Assembly: GCF_023509525.1 (NCBI RefSeq)
Contig: NZ_JAKNCJ010000001.1
Location: 900,653-964,652 of the forward strand
Reading direction: 5' to 3'
Origin: Brachybacterium equifaecis
GTDB taxonomy: Bacteria > Actinomycetota > Actinomycetes > Actinomycetales > Dermabacteraceae
DNA: 64,000 nucleotides
The notes beneath the pieces are model-generated. The model was not told where the DNA came from and did no database searches. It saw only the letters and a program-made list of their open reading frames with translations. This document shows positions 41,695 to 51,288 of the stretch, in pieces; the stretch's first letter is position 1; each line of letters begins with the position of its first letter. A program made the translations under genes and the position numbers.

Positions 41695-44436
41695 TCAGAC
41701 GGCTTCGAGGGGCACGAGCGCGCGCACCTCGGCCGGGGTGGCGCAGGTGACCGCCTGGCGGGCGAGCTCCTGGCACTCGGCCGCCGAGACGCGGCGCACC
41801 GCGGCCTTGACGGAGGGGATCGCGGGGATCGAGCAGGAGAGCTCGTCCACGCCGAGGCCGATCAGGATCGGCACGGCCTGCGGGTCCGAGGCGACGCCGC
41901 CGCACACGCCCAGCCACTTGCCGCGCGCGTGCAGCGCCTCGGCGGCCGCGCCGATCTGCGCGAGCACGGAGGGGTTGCACGGGTCGACCTGAGGCGCGAG
42001 GCGCGGATGGCCGCGGTCCATGGCCAGGGTGTAGCTCGTGAGGTCGTTGGTGCCGACGGAGAAGAAGTCCAGCCCCTCCTCGGCGGCGAACTGGCGGGCC
42101 ATGATCGCGACGCTCGGCACCTCCATCATCACGCCGACGGACACGTTCGCGGCCGCCTCGTGCAGGCCGCTGGCCGCGACGGTCTCGTCGTAGATGCGCT
42201 TGGCCTCGCGCCAGTCCTCGATGGTGGCGATCATCGGGAACATGACGTAGAGCTTCGCGCCCGCATCGGCAGCGGTGAGGATCGCGCGCACCTGGGTGGC
42301 GAGCACCTCGGGCTGCTCGAAGCCGACGCGCACGCCGCGGATGCCCAGGAACGGGTTCTCCTCGGGCGGTATCGGCAGGTACGGCAGGGGCTTGTCGCCG
42401 CCGACGTCGAGGGTGCGGATCACGAGCGGCTGCCCGGGCTTGAGGGCCCGCGAGCACTCGGCGTAGACCTCGGCCTGCTCCTGCTCGGTGGGCGCGCTCG
42501 CCCGGTCCATGAACACGAACTCGCTGCGCAGCAGGCCGACGCCCTCGGCGCCGTACTCCATGGAGTTGCGGGCGTCCTTCGCGTTGCCGATGTTCGCGAC
42601 CACGGCGACCTGGTGGCCGTCCAGCGTGATGGCGGGCTCGTCCTTGTGGGAGTCCTCCTCCGCCTTGATGGCGGCGAGGCGCTCCTGGCGGCCGCGGATC
42701 TCGGTCACCTCGTCCTCGGTGAGGTTCAGGCGCAGGATGCCCGCGGCGCCGTCGATCATGGCGCGGGTGCCGTCGGCGATGTCCATCGCGCGCGCCTCGA
42801 CGCCCGCGATCGCGGGGATGCCGAGGGAGCGGGCGATGATCGCGACGTGCGAGGAGGCGCCGCCGCCGATGGTCGCGAAGCCGGCGACCTTCTCGGCGTC
42901 GAACTGCGCGGTGTCCGAAGGGGTGAGGTCCTCGGCGATGAGGATGGCGTCCTGCGGGAGCTCCATGGCCCCGCCGCCCTGGCCCGTGAGCTGGGCGAGC
43001 ACGCGCTGGCCGACGTCGCGCAGGTCGGTCGCGCGGCCGGCGAGGACCTCGTTGTCGAGGGCTGCGAGCTGGTCGGCGAACGCGGTGTAGGCCTGCTTCC
43101 ACGCGTAGCCGGCGCTGCGGCCCTCGGAGATGAACCCGCCGGCGACCTCCACCAGCTCGGGATCGCCGAGGATCTCGCGGTGCGCGGCGAAGATCGCCGA
43201 GCGGTCCTTGTCGCCCTCCTCCGTGAGGCGGCGCTGCAGCTCGTCGAGCTCGAGGCCCGAGCGGTCGATCGCGGCGTCGAGCGCGCGGCGCTCGGCCACG
43301 GGATCGGCGGCGTTCTCGGCGACCTCGATCTCCTCGTGCGTGATGCGGTGCACCGTGCCGAAGCCGAGGCCCGGGGAGGCGGAGACGCCCTCGAGGAGGT
43401 TCGGATCCTTCGCGGGAGCAGGCTCGGCGGCGGCCACCGCGGCGTTCGCCTGGGCGATCGCGGCGTCGGCGGACGCGGCGACCTCGGGGTTCTCCGAGGG
43501 CGCGACGGCGGCGACGGCGACGGTGTCCAGGGTGCTCGGGGTGCCGGCGGGGATCTCCTCGCCGAGTCCCTCGCGGATCGCGTCGGCCACGGCGGCGACG
43601 GCCTCGGAGGCGTCATCGCCGGTCGCGGTGACGGTCACCCGGGCGCCGCTCGCGAGGCCGAGCGCCATGATGCCCATGATGCTCTTCGCGCTGCCGGAGC
43701 GCTCGCCCGAGTGGAGCTTGATGTCGGAGGTGAAGCGCTTGGCGATGTCGACCAGCGTCGCGGCCGGTCGCGCGTGCAGGCCCGTCGGGTTCGGGATCGC
43801 GATCGGATCGGACGTGACCGTGCCGTCGGCGGAGGCCGGAACGGCAGCAGCGGCGACAGGCGCTGCGGCGACAGGCGCTGCGGCGGCTGCGACGTTCTCG
43901 CCGTGGTGGGCGTCGGCCGACGGCGACTGCTCGGGGGTCGCCTCCTGCTCGGCGCCGGCCGGCAGCTCGACTGTCAGCGCCACGGACTTCCCGGCGGTGA
44001 CCTGGCCGGTCGCCGGGGTGAGCGCGGTGTACGCATCGCCGTTGAGGATGAGGATCTGGGTGAGCAGGCTCTTGGCCTTCGCGCCGACGGTGTCGAGGTC
44101 GAAGCTGACCAGCAGGTCGCCGGGCTTCACCTCATCGCCCGCCTTCACCCGCGCCGTGAAGCCCTCGCCGTTCAGGGCGACGGTGTCGATGCCGATGTGC
44201 ATGAGGATCTCGAGGCCCTCGTCGGTCACCATGCTGACGGCGTGCGAGGTCGCCTGGACGTCGGCGATGGTGCCGGAGGCGGGAGCGAGGAGCTCGCCGA
44301 CCAGCGGGTCGATCGAGATGCCGTCGCCCACGATCTTCTGCGCGAAGACCGGGTCGGGGACCTGATCGAGGGGCATCATCACCCCGGTGAGCGGAGCGAG
44401 GAGCTCGAGGCGGGCGGGATGTGCGGGCGCGGTCAT
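41695..44436 (-). CDS. PTS triple fusion: EIIA(Glc type)-HPr-enzyme I
   Basis: A 913-residue phosphotransferase. EIIA covers about residues 8-165 with active His80 (EILMHIGIDT). HPr covers about 205-295 with active His221 (TGLHARPAA) and a Ser252 site (KSIMGIM). Enzyme I starts near residue 347; active His530 lies in GGGASSHVAII, and Cys845 in GVCGGVAS near the PEP site, with the conserved GVGLLRSEF segment before it. Ala-rich linkers join the parts. The chain can carry phosphate from PEP to EIIA without separate HPr and EI proteins. The ATG at 44436 has GGAGGAC 6 bp upstream. The permease gene follows. Confidence 0.9.
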   Translation of the reverse strand: MTAPAHPARLELLAPLTGVMMPLDQVPDPVFAQKIVGDGISIDPLVGELLAPASGTIADVQATSHAVSMVTDEGLEILMHIGIDTVALNGEGFTARVKAGDEVKPGDLLVSFDLDTVGAKAKSLLTQILILNGDAYTALTPATGQVTAGKSVALTVELPAGAEQEATPEQSPSADAHHGENVAAAAAPVAAAPVAAAAVPASADGTVTSDPIAIPNPTGLHARPAATLVDIAKRFTSDIKLHSGERSGSAKSIMGIMALGLASGARVTVTATGDDASEAVAAVADAIREGLGEEIPAGTPSTLDTVAVAAVAPSENPEVAASADAAIAQANAAVAAAEPAPAKDPNLLEGVSASPGLGFGTVHRITHEEIEVAENAADPVAERRALDAAIDRSGLELDELQRRLTEEGDKDRSAIFAAHREILGDPELVEVAGGFISEGRSAGYAWKQAYTAFADQLAALDNEVLAGRATDLRDVGQRVLAQLTGQGGGAMELPQDAILIAEDLTPSDTAQFDAEKVAGFATIGGGASSHVAIIARSLGIPAIAGVEARAMDIADGTRAMIDGAAGILRLNLTEDEVTEIRGRQERLAAIKAEEDSHKDEPAITLDGHQVAVVANIGNAKDARNSMEYGAEGVGLLRSEFVFMDRASAPTEQEQAEVYAECSRALKPGQPLVIRTLDVGGDKPLPYLPIPPEENPFLGIRGVRVGFEQPEVLATQVRAILTAADAGAKLYVMFPMIATIEDWREAKRIYDETVAASGLHEAAANVSVGVMMEVPSVAIMARQFAAEEGLDFFSVGTNDLTSYTLAMDRGHPRLAPQVDPCNPSVLAQIGAAAEALHARGKWLGVCGGVASDPQAVPILIGLGVDELSCSIPAIPSVKAAVRRVSAAECQELARQAVTCATPAEVRALVPLEAV

Positions 44437-44538
44437 TGCGTCCTCCAAGTCATGGGTCCACAGGGCAGTCGGCTCAATGTACGCCCGATCACCCTCGAAT
44501 GGGAGGACGTGGGTCCTGTGTGGACGAGCCGATCTGCC
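44437..44538. other. PTS upstream gap with a spaced inverted repeat
   Basis: GGCAGTCGGCTC (44464-44475) and GAGCCGATCTGCC (44526-44538) can pair over 12 bases with one bulge, separated by 50 bp. The second arm abuts the stop of the GNAT gene, so the structure may end that transcript or regulate the PTS operon. No other promoter element is clear. Confidence 0.25.
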
Positions 44539-45609
44539 TCAGCGCGCGGCTCCTCCAGCGTCCGCGCGCCCCTGCAGCGCGAGCTCGCGGCCGATCACCC
44601 GGTACCCGAGCTGCTCGTTGACCGCGATCATCCAGGGGTTCACGTGCGAGTTGTACGTGATGAGGCTGCGCAGATGCGGCGCGAGCGCGCTGATGCGCCG
44701 ATGGGTCGCGACCTTCAGCGCGAGGCCGAGGCGGTGGCCGCGGTGGTCCGGCATGACCAGGGTGTTCTCCTGCCAGCCGATGGTCGTGCCCTCGGCCTCC
44801 TGCCACTGCACCACGGAGTTGCCGGCGAACGCGCCGTCCGGAGCGATGGCGACGGCGGTGAGCGTGCGGGTGCCCGCATCGCGCTCGCGCTGCTCCATCT
44901 CGCGGATCCGGGCGGGTGTGTAGTCGGCCGCCTCGTACTCGACGTCCTCGTCGGGGTCGTCGAGGTCGAGCTGGCGCAGCAGCAGCCCGTAGGCCTCGAG
45001 GTGCTGCGCGGGCACTTCGCTCTCCCAGAGCTCGATCCGGTAGTCGCCGAGCTTCTCGTCGGCCCTCTCCTGCAGGGAGTCCAGGAGGCCCTGTGCGACG
45101 GGGAGCTCGACGGCGCGGACGACAGCCATGCCCTTGCGGCTGATGCCGAGCCGGCGCGCCAGTCGGTGCACGGGGAGGTCCGGGTCGTCGGCGTCGCCGT
45201 CTGCCGGCACGTCGCCCCAGGCGGAGCGCAGGGGCCGCCCGGTCTCCTCGATCGCGGGCAGGAGGATCTCCTCGACCATGCGGGTCGCGATGCCGAGCCC
45301 CCGGAACGCGGGGTGCACGGACACGCCGACGAAGACCGTCTCGAGGTTCTCCTCCAGCGGGATGGACACCGATGCGCGGCCGACGAGCGTCTGCCCGCCC
45401 TCCATCGTCTCCGCGAGCGCGACCCAGCGCCGGGTGCGGGAGTAGGAGGAGTCGACGAGCTGGGCCCGATGCTGGGCGAGAGTCCGCACCTCATGGCCGC
45501 CGAACGCATGATCGTCCAGCGCCTCATCGAGCGCGGCGTACTGCGCAAGCTCCGTGTCGGAGCCGGCGTCGAGAGGGCGGATGGTCAGGGAGAGGTCGTC
45601 GTGGAGCAC
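44539..45609 (-). CDS. Tandem GNAT acetyltransferase (two GNAT domains)
   Basis: A 356-residue protein with two GNAT-like domains. The first has the acetyl-CoA loop VFVGVSVHPAFRGLGIATRM (R-G-x-G-x-A), and the second LVMPDHRGHRLGLALKVATH (R-G-x-x-L-G). The C-terminus NSHVNPWMIAVNEQLGYRVI is the conserved end of tandem GNATs such as mycothiol-synthase relatives. It lacks further mycothiol-synthase motifs, so a specific function is not assigned. Confidence 0.75.
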   Translation of the reverse strand: MLHDDLSLTIRPLDAGSDTELAQYAALDEALDDHAFGGHEVRTLAQHRAQLVDSSYSRTRRWVALAETMEGGQTLVGRASVSIPLEENLETVFVGVSVHPAFRGLGIATRMVEEILLPAIEETGRPLRSAWGDVPADGDADDPDLPVHRLARRLGISRKGMAVVRAVELPVAQGLLDSLQERADEKLGDYRIELWESEVPAQHLEAYGLLLRQLDLDDPDEDVEYEAADYTPARIREMEQRERDAGTRTLTAVAIAPDGAFAGNSVVQWQEAEGTTIGWQENTLVMPDHRGHRLGLALKVATHRRISALAPHLRSLITYNSHVNPWMIAVNEQLGYRVIGRELALQGRADAGGAAR

Positions 45610-45686
45610 GGGGGAAGTGAAGCACGGCCCCGTGGGCGGGCCAAGCGGTTTTCTGAGCCCTCCTCGCCCCCTGGGACAATGCCTCC

Positions 45687-47702
45687 ATGCCGACGATGAC
45701 GCCGCACCTCCTCTCCCCGCTCGATCTGGGCCCGTTCACGGTGCGCAACCGCATCGTGATGGGCTCGATGCACGTCGGCCTCGAGGATCGCGCGGCCGAC
45801 GCACCCGCGCTCGCGGCCTTCCTCGGCGAGCGCGCCCGCGGTGGCCCCGGGCTGATCGTCACCGGCGGCTTCTCCCCGAACCGCACCGGGCGCCTCACTC
45901 CGCACGGCGCGCAGTTCACGCGAGCCGTCGCCGCCGCGCACCGCGGGATCACGGATGCCGTCCACGAGGCCGAGGGGCGCGTCGTCCTGCAGCTGCTCCA
46001 CGCGGGCCGCTACGCGTTCCACCCGCTGGCCGCCTCGGCCGATGCCGGCCGCTCCCCCATCACGCCGTTCCGCGCCCGGCGTCTCACGCGCCTCGGCGCG
46101 CAGCGGACGATCGGGGATTTCGCGCGCGCCGCCCGCCGCGCCCGCGAGGCCGGCTACGACGGCGTCGAGATCATGGGCTCCGAGGGCTACCTCCTGAACC
46201 AGTTCCTCGCCCCCGTCACCAACCACCGCCGCGACCGCTTCGGCGGCTCCGCGGCGGCCCGGCAGGCGCTGCCGCTCGCTGTCGCGCGCGCGGTGCGCGA
46301 AGCCGTCGGCCCGAAGGCCCTGCTGTCCTACCGGATCTCGCTCGCGGATCTGGTGCCCGGCGGGCAGGAGCAGGAGGAGACCCTGGCGCTCGGCCGCGCG
46401 CTCGAGCGCGCCGGGGTGGACGTGCTCTCCACCGGCATCGGCTGGCACGAGGCGCGCGTGCCCACGATCGTCGCCTCCGTGCCCGAAGGCGTGTTCGTAC
46501 CGCTCACCGCAGCCCTGCGCGCGGAGGTCGGCATCCCCGTGGTCGCCTCGAACCGCCTGCACGATCCGCAGCTCGCGGAGGGGATCCTCGAGCGCGGCGA
46601 GGCCGATCTGATCTCGATGGCCCGCCCGCTGCTCGCGGATCCGCAGCTTCCCGCGAAGCTCGCCGCGGGCCGCGCCCGCGAGACCGTCGCCTGCATCTCC
46701 TGCAACCAGGCGTGCCTGGACCGGGTGTTCGACGGGAAGCGCGCCAGCTGCCTGGTGAACCCGCGCGCCGGTCGCGAGACCGAGCTGGTGCTGCGCCCGG
46801 TTCCGCCGCAGCGCCGCCGCGCGGTGGCCGTCGTCGGCGCCGGGCCTGCGGGCTGCGAGGCCGCGATCACCGCCGCCGAGCGCGGCCACCGGGTGACGCT
46901 GTTCGAGCAGGCCGAGGCGATCGGCGGGCAGTTCCTCTTCGCCTCCCGCATCCCCGGCAAGGAGGTCTACGCGAGGGCGCTGGACTCCTGGAGCGCGCGC
47001 CTGGAGGCGAGCGGCGTGGACCTGCGTCTCGGCGCGAAGCCCTCGGCCGAGGAGCTGTCGGCCTTCGCCGACGTCATCCTCGCCACCGGTGTGCGGCCGC
47101 GCGAGCTGGATCTCCCCGTCAGCGCCGAGGTCTCCCCGCGAGTCCTCTCCTATGCGCAGCTGCTGTCCCTGCCGCGCGAGCGCGCGATCGCGGAGGTCGG
47201 CGAGCGCGTCGCGATCATCGGCGCCGGCGGGATCGGGGTCGACGTCGCGGAGTTCCTCACCGCGCCTGACCCCTCCCTCACCCTGGATCCGCCCGCCTGG
47301 CGGGCGCGCTGGGGGCTCGCTCCCGGTGCCGACGGCGCTCCGACGACGCCGGGCCCGCGCGAGGTGCACCTCCTGCAGCGCAAGCCCGGGAAGATCGGGG
47401 CCGGGCTCGGCCGCACCACCGGCTGGGTGCATCGCGCGGAGCTGCGCCATGCCGGGGTGATCGAGCACCGCGGGGTCGCCTACCTCGGCCTCGAGCCGGG
47501 CGGCCTGCGCATCCGCGAGGACGGGGCGGAGCGTCTCCTCGCCGTCGACACGGTGATCGTGTGCGCGGGGCAGGAGTCGGTGCGGGACCTCGCCGGTCTC
47601 GAGGGCGCGCGCGTGCACGTGATCGGCGGGGCCGACGTCGCCGCCGAGCTCGATGCCGTCCGGGCGATCAGCCAGGCCGTGGAGGTCGCAGCGGCTCTCT
47701 GA
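45687..47702 (+). CDS. Old-yellow-enzyme/2,4-dienoyl-CoA reductase-type flavoprotein
   Basis: A 671-residue protein with the three-part FadH layout. An FMN-binding TIM barrel comes first (residues about 5-330; LQLLHAGRYAF and GSEGYLLNQFLAPVTNHRRD). A [4Fe-4S] cluster site follows in ACISCNQACLDRVF...SCLVNPRAG. An NAD/FAD pyridine-nucleotide-disulfide domain ends it, with VVGAGPAGCEAAITAAERGH. Such enzymes reduce enoyl-CoA or related C=C bonds with NADPH. Large NADH:flavin oxidoreductases of the TMADH group share the layout, so the substrate is open. Confidence 0.85.
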   Translation: MPTMTPHLLSPLDLGPFTVRNRIVMGSMHVGLEDRAADAPALAAFLGERARGGPGLIVTGGFSPNRTGRLTPHGAQFTRAVAAAHRGITDAVHEAEGRVVLQLLHAGRYAFHPLAASADAGRSPITPFRARRLTRLGAQRTIGDFARAARRAREAGYDGVEIMGSEGYLLNQFLAPVTNHRRDRFGGSAAARQALPLAVARAVREAVGPKALLSYRISLADLVPGGQEQEETLALGRALERAGVDVLSTGIGWHEARVPTIVASVPEGVFVPLTAALRAEVGIPVVASNRLHDPQLAEGILERGEADLISMARPLLADPQLPAKLAAGRARETVACISCNQACLDRVFDGKRASCLVNPRAGRETELVLRPVPPQRRRAVAVVGAGPAGCEAAITAAERGHRVTLFEQAEAIGGQFLFASRIPGKEVYARALDSWSARLEASGVDLRLGAKPSAEELSAFADVILATGVRPRELDLPVSAEVSPRVLSYAQLLSLPRERAIAEVGERVAIIGAGGIGVDVAEFLTAPDPSLTLDPPAWRARWGLAPGADGAPTTPGPREVHLLQRKPGKIGAGLGRTTGWVHRAELRHAGVIEHRGVAYLGLEPGGLRIREDGAERLLAVDTVIVCAGQESVRDLAGLEGARVHVIGGADVAAELDAVRAISQAVEVAAAL

Positions 47703-47788
47703 CCTGCCCGGATCCTCCCTGCTACGGTAAAGGTGTAACCGGCGCCACGTCGCGCCGTCTCCCTCGTCGACTCCGGGAGTCCACCATC

Positions 47789-48589
47789 ATGAGCGTTCCC
47801 CCTCCGCAGGATCCGCAGCAGGGCCCGTACAGCTCCGACGCCTACGGCCAGAACCCGCAGCCCCAGTCCTCCTCGCAGGCGCCGTATTCTTCGGCGCCGT
47901 ACGGCGGGCCGGTCGATCCGTCGGCCGCCCCTGCGACCCCGCCGAACCGCACCGGCCGCACGGTCGGCATCGTCTGCGGCGCGCTCGCGCTGATCGCGGT
48001 GCTCCTGATCGGCGGCGGCATCGCCCTGTGGGCGCTGAACCGCGGCGGCGACGATCCCGCCCCGACCCCTGACCCCGCGACGACTCCGGTGGCCAGCACC
48101 GAGCCCGCCGAGTCGCCCACCCCGGCGGAGACGACGCCCGCGGCGACGACCCCCGCGCCCAGCGACTCGCCGAGCGCGAGCGATCCCGCCTCGAGCGAGC
48201 CCGCCGCGGGCGGCCTCGAGGGCGACGCCGGCGGCGTGAAGTACACGCTGGCCTCCGCGCGCGTTGGCTCCGTCTCCTCTGCTCCCCTGGGCGACGGCGA
48301 TGCCCGCGTCGAGCCGACGGGCCGCTTCCTCAGCACGCAGGTCCAGGTCACGAACACCACCTCCGAGGCCGTGCAGCCCGATCCCGCCGTGCTCAGCCTG
48401 GTGCTGGCCGACGGCACCGTCGTCCCGGCCGCGGGGTACGACGCTCTCGCCTCCGATGACGAGCAGTCGGTCGCCGCCGGCGAGAAGTCGCGCACCTACA
48501 ACGTCTACTGGGACGTCCCCGCGGACGCCGAGGTCGTCGCGATCCGCATGGGTCTCGGCTCCGCGTCGCACGACATCCCGCTCAGCTGA
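47789..48589 (+). CDS. Membrane-anchored DUF4352-type secreted protein
   Basis: A 266-residue protein. A Pro/Gln/Ser-rich cytoplasmic N-terminus (about 55 residues) precedes one membrane helix (VGIVCGALALIAVLLIGGGI and onward), then a Thr/Pro/Ser-rich stalk of about 65 residues. The C-terminal 110 residues form an immunoglobulin-like domain (RFLSTQVQVTNTTSEAV, SRTYNVYWDVP) of the DUF4352/telomere-repeat-binding-like type. No lipobox cysteine is present. It is probably exposed on the cell surface; role unknown. Confidence 0.7.
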   Translation: MSVPPPQDPQQGPYSSDAYGQNPQPQSSSQAPYSSAPYGGPVDPSAAPATPPNRTGRTVGIVCGALALIAVLLIGGGIALWALNRGGDDPAPTPDPATTPVASTEPAESPTPAETTPAATTPAPSDSPSASDPASSEPAAGGLEGDAGGVKYTLASARVGSVSSAPLGDGDARVEPTGRFLSTQVQVTNTTSEAVQPDPAVLSLVLADGTVVPAAGYDALASDDEQSVAAGEKSRTYNVYWDVPADAEVVAIRMGLGSASHDIPLS

Positions 48590-48603
48590 GGAGCCTCGCG
48601 CCC

Positions 48604-49422
48604 GTGCTCTCCCCCGATGCCCGCATCGTCCTGACGGATTTCGACGGCACCTTCGCCGACTACAGCGTGATCCCTGATGCGCACGTCGAGGCGGTGCGGG
48701 CGGCCCGGGAGAACGGGCACGTGGTGCTGCTGTGCACCGGGCGCTCGCTCGCCATCATCCCCGCGGAGGCAGCGGCCCTGTTCGACGGGGTCGTCTCCTC
48801 CGCGGGGGCGCGCGTGGACCTCGACGGCGAGACCCTCGTGGACGAGGTCTACCCCGAAGAGCTCGGGCGGCGCACCGTGTCCCTGCTGCTCGAGCACGGC
48901 GTGCAGTTCGCGCTCGAGGCGGCCGACGCCCTCTACGCCCCGGCGAGCGCCATCGCGCTGATGCGCAAGCGCCTCGCTCCCGCCGATGGGAGCAGCCGCA
49001 ACGCCGACTCGATCCTCTCGGCGATGCGCGAGAGCGAGGACCTCACCCGGGTGCCGTTCGCGAAGATCTCGATCTGGGCGAGCCCCGTGCCCGTCGAGGA
49101 GCTCGCCGCCGCGCTCGGCCCGGAGGTGAGGGCGCTGCCGAACTCGGTGGCCACGGGCGATGCGTTCATGGGCGAGCTGCAGCTGACCGCGATCGACAAG
49201 GCCGACGGCCTGCGGCTCGTCGCCGAGCACCTCGGCGCCGACCTCTCGCGCACGATCGCGGTGGGCGACGGGATGAACGATGTGGGGATGCTCGCGATCG
49301 CGGGCACGGGCGTGGCCGTCGAGGGCGGTCCCGCGGAGCTGATGGAGCATGCTGATCTGGTCATCCCGCCTCCCTCGGGCGACGGCTTCGCGGTCGCGCT
49401 GGATCGTCTCGGACTGATCTGA
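48604..49422 (+). CDS. HAD-superfamily phosphatase (Cof type)
   Basis: A 272-residue protein. Motif I FDGTFADYS begins at about residue 13, followed by LLCTGRSLAIIP (motif II), KADGLRLVAEHLG (motif III lysine) and GDGMNDVGMLAIAGTGVAVEG (motif IV). A cap domain lies between motifs II and III. Substrate is probably a sugar phosphate. It is a distant paralogue of the HAD gene at 38770-39621. The start is a GTG at 48604. Confidence 0.85.
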   Translation: MLSPDARIVLTDFDGTFADYSVIPDAHVEAVRAARENGHVVLLCTGRSLAIIPAEAAALFDGVVSSAGARVDLDGETLVDEVYPEELGRRTVSLLLEHGVQFALEAADALYAPASAIALMRKRLAPADGSSRNADSILSAMRESEDLTRVPFAKISIWASPVPVEELAAALGPEVRALPNSVATGDAFMGELQLTAIDKADGLRLVAEHLGADLSRTIAVGDGMNDVGMLAIAGTGVAVEGGPAELMEHADLVIPPPSGDGFAVALDRLGLI

Positions 49423-49453
49423 GCGCCCCCGACTGATCTGGAAGGTCTCCTCC

Positions 49454-50263
49454 ATGCGTCCCCTCACCTACACCGGCTCGCGGATCCTCATCACGGGCGC
49501 GAGCTCCGGGCTCGGCGTCGAGTTCGCCCGTCGTCTCGCCGCGCGCGGCGCGGATCTCGTGCTCGTCGCCCGCCGCGAGGAGCGCCTGCGCGCTCTGGCG
49601 GACGACATCGAAGCGGAGCACGGGGTCAGCGCCGCCGTGGTCGCGATGGATCTGGCAGAGCCCGGGGCGGGCGCTGCCCTGCGCGAGCGGCTCGAGGCCG
49701 AGGGGCTGCGGATCACGGGACTGGTCAACAACGCCGGGTTCGGGTACTCCGGAGCCCTGCACCACGCCGATGCCGACCGCACCCGCGCCATGGTGCAGCT
49801 GAACGTCGACACCCTGGTGGACCTGACCTGCACGTTCCTCGATGACCTGCGCTCCGCGCGGAGCGGCGCGATCCTCGTGAACATCGCGAGCCTCGCCGCC
49901 TTCCAGCCGAACCCCGGCCTCGCGGTCTACGGCGCGACCAAGGCCTTCGTGCTGAACTTCTCCGAGGCCCTCTGGGAGGAGTCCCGGGCGGCGGGACTGC
50001 GCGTGCTCGCCCTGTGCCCCGGGCCGACGAGCACCGAGTTCTTCGAGGTCGCCGGGGAGGCGGCCGGTGCGGGCCTGCCGCGCATGGAGGCCGGGGAGGT
50101 CGTCGAGAGCGCCCTGCGCGCTCTGGACCGCCGCCATCCTCCGGCCTCGGTGGTGCCGGGGGCGCTGAACACGGCCGCGTCCATCGCGACGAAGCGCCTG
50201 CTCCCCACGGCGCTCGTCGCCCGCACCGTCGGCGCGATGATGCGGCGCGGCCAGGGCGCCTGA
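49454..50263 (+). CDS. SDR-family oxidoreductase (YqjQ/DltE-like)
   Basis: A 269-residue short-chain dehydrogenase. ITGASSGLGVEFARRLAARG is the cofactor site, VNNAGFGYSG the NNAG motif, and VYGATKAFVLNFSEALWEE the Tyr-x-x-x-Lys site with ASLAAFQPN before it. The C-terminal region extends the usual fold with LALCPGPTSTEFFEVAG. Function unknown. AAGGTCTCC-like purines are weak, but the ATG at 49454 starts the fold correctly. Confidence 0.8.
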   Translation: MRPLTYTGSRILITGASSGLGVEFARRLAARGADLVLVARREERLRALADDIEAEHGVSAAVVAMDLAEPGAGAALRERLEAEGLRITGLVNNAGFGYSGALHHADADRTRAMVQLNVDTLVDLTCTFLDDLRSARSGAILVNIASLAAFQPNPGLAVYGATKAFVLNFSEALWEESRAAGLRVLALCPGPTSTEFFEVAGEAAGAGLPRMEAGEVVESALRALDRRHPPASVVPGALNTAASIATKRLLPTALVARTVGAMMRRGQGA

Positions 50264-50342
50264 CCCCGAGCACCTCGGACCCCCAGCACCTCGGACCCCC
50301 AGCGCCCCCGAACCCCAGCGCCCCCGAACCCCAGCGCCCCTA
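50264..50342. repeat. Tandem 16-17 bp C-rich repeats
   Basis: Units ACCCCCAGCACCTCGG and ACCCCAGCGCCCCCGA alternate about five times between the SDR stop and the fructokinase gene. Slippage-type repeats; no coding role seen. Confidence 0.65.
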
Positions 50343-50352
50343 GACTTCCCCC

Positions 50353-51288
50353 ATGCCCCGCGTGCTGCACACCGCCCAGGCCCTGGTGGACCTCGTCATC
50401 GAGGTCCCGGCTCTTCCGGAGCGGGGCGGCAACGTCAACGCCGCTTGCCAGGAGCGCTACGCAGGCGGGGCGGTGAACATCCTCGTCGCTGCGGCGCGCG
50501 CCGGAGCCGAGGCCGTCCACGGGGGCGCCCACGGCACCGGTCCGAACGGCGATCTGATCCGCGAGACCCTCGCGCGCGAGGGCGTCGGCCTCGCGGCGCC
50601 TCCGATCCCGGATGACGACACCGCCGAGTGCATCGTGCTGGTCGAGCCGACGGCCGAGCGCACCTTCGTCACGGCCTACGGCGCCGAGCGCCGCATCACT
50701 GCCGAGTCCCTCGCACTGCTCGAGCCCGCGCCCGGAGACCTCGTGTGCATCTCCGGGTACAGCTTCTTCGAGCCCACGCGGGAACCGCTCCTGGAATGGC
50801 TGGGCACCCTCCCGGACGGCGTCGAGGTCGTGCTCGATCCGGGCGCTCCCTTCGGCGCCTTCGACACCGCGCTGCAGGACCGGGTGCTCGCGCACGTGAG
50901 CGTCTGGACCTCCAACGCCGACGAGGCGCGCGCCCTGACCGGCCGCGACGCGCTGGAGGACACCCCCGCGGCGATCCGTCGGCGCGTCGGCCCCGGCTGC
51001 GTGGTGATCGTGCGCGACGGCGAGCGCGGCTGCACGGTCTTCCACCACGGACGGGGAACGGACATCCCGAGCTTCCCGATGGTCCCCGTGGACACGAACG
51101 GCGCGGGCGACACCCACACCGGCGTGCTCCTCGCGGAGCGGACCCTCGGCGCGGACTGGGAGGTCGCGGCGCTGCGCGCGAACGCCGCCGCCGCGATCAA
51201 GGTGACCCGCCGCGGCCCTGCGACGGCTCCCACCCGCGCAGAGGTCGACGCGTTCCTCGCCGGCGCAGCCCAGGAGAGCCCCGCATGA
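50353..51288 (+). CDS. PfkB-family carbohydrate kinase (probable fructokinase)
   Basis: A 311-residue ribokinase-like protein. The N-terminus VLHTAQALVDLVIEVPALPE and GGNVNA is the sugar-binding lid region, and VDTNGAGDTHTGVLLAERTL holds the anion hole with the catalytic base Asp253. It overlaps the GH32 gene by 4 bp (ATGA). That pairing suggests it phosphorylates the fructose released from sucrose or fructan. A different sugar is possible. Confidence 0.8.
   Translation: MPRVLHTAQALVDLVIEVPALPERGGNVNAACQERYAGGAVNILVAAARAGAEAVHGGAHGTGPNGDLIRETLAREGVGLAAPPIPDDDTAECIVLVEPTAERTFVTAYGAERRITAESLALLEPAPGDLVCISGYSFFEPTREPLLEWLGTLPDGVEVVLDPGAPFGAFDTALQDRVLAHVSVWTSNADEARALTGRDALEDTPAAIRRRVGPGCVVIVRDGERGCTVFHHGRGTDIPSFPMVPVDTNGAGDTHTGVLLAERTLGADWEVAALRANAAAAIKVTRRGPATAPTRAEVDAFLAGAAQESPA

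Noticed and set aside
41146..45699. 1,517-codon open frame on the plus strand opposite the PTS genes
   Set aside because: It is antisense to genes with complete catalytic motifs. Long antisense frames arise from the strong third-position GC bias. The translation is low-complexity (His, Arg, Gly, Glu) with no domain.
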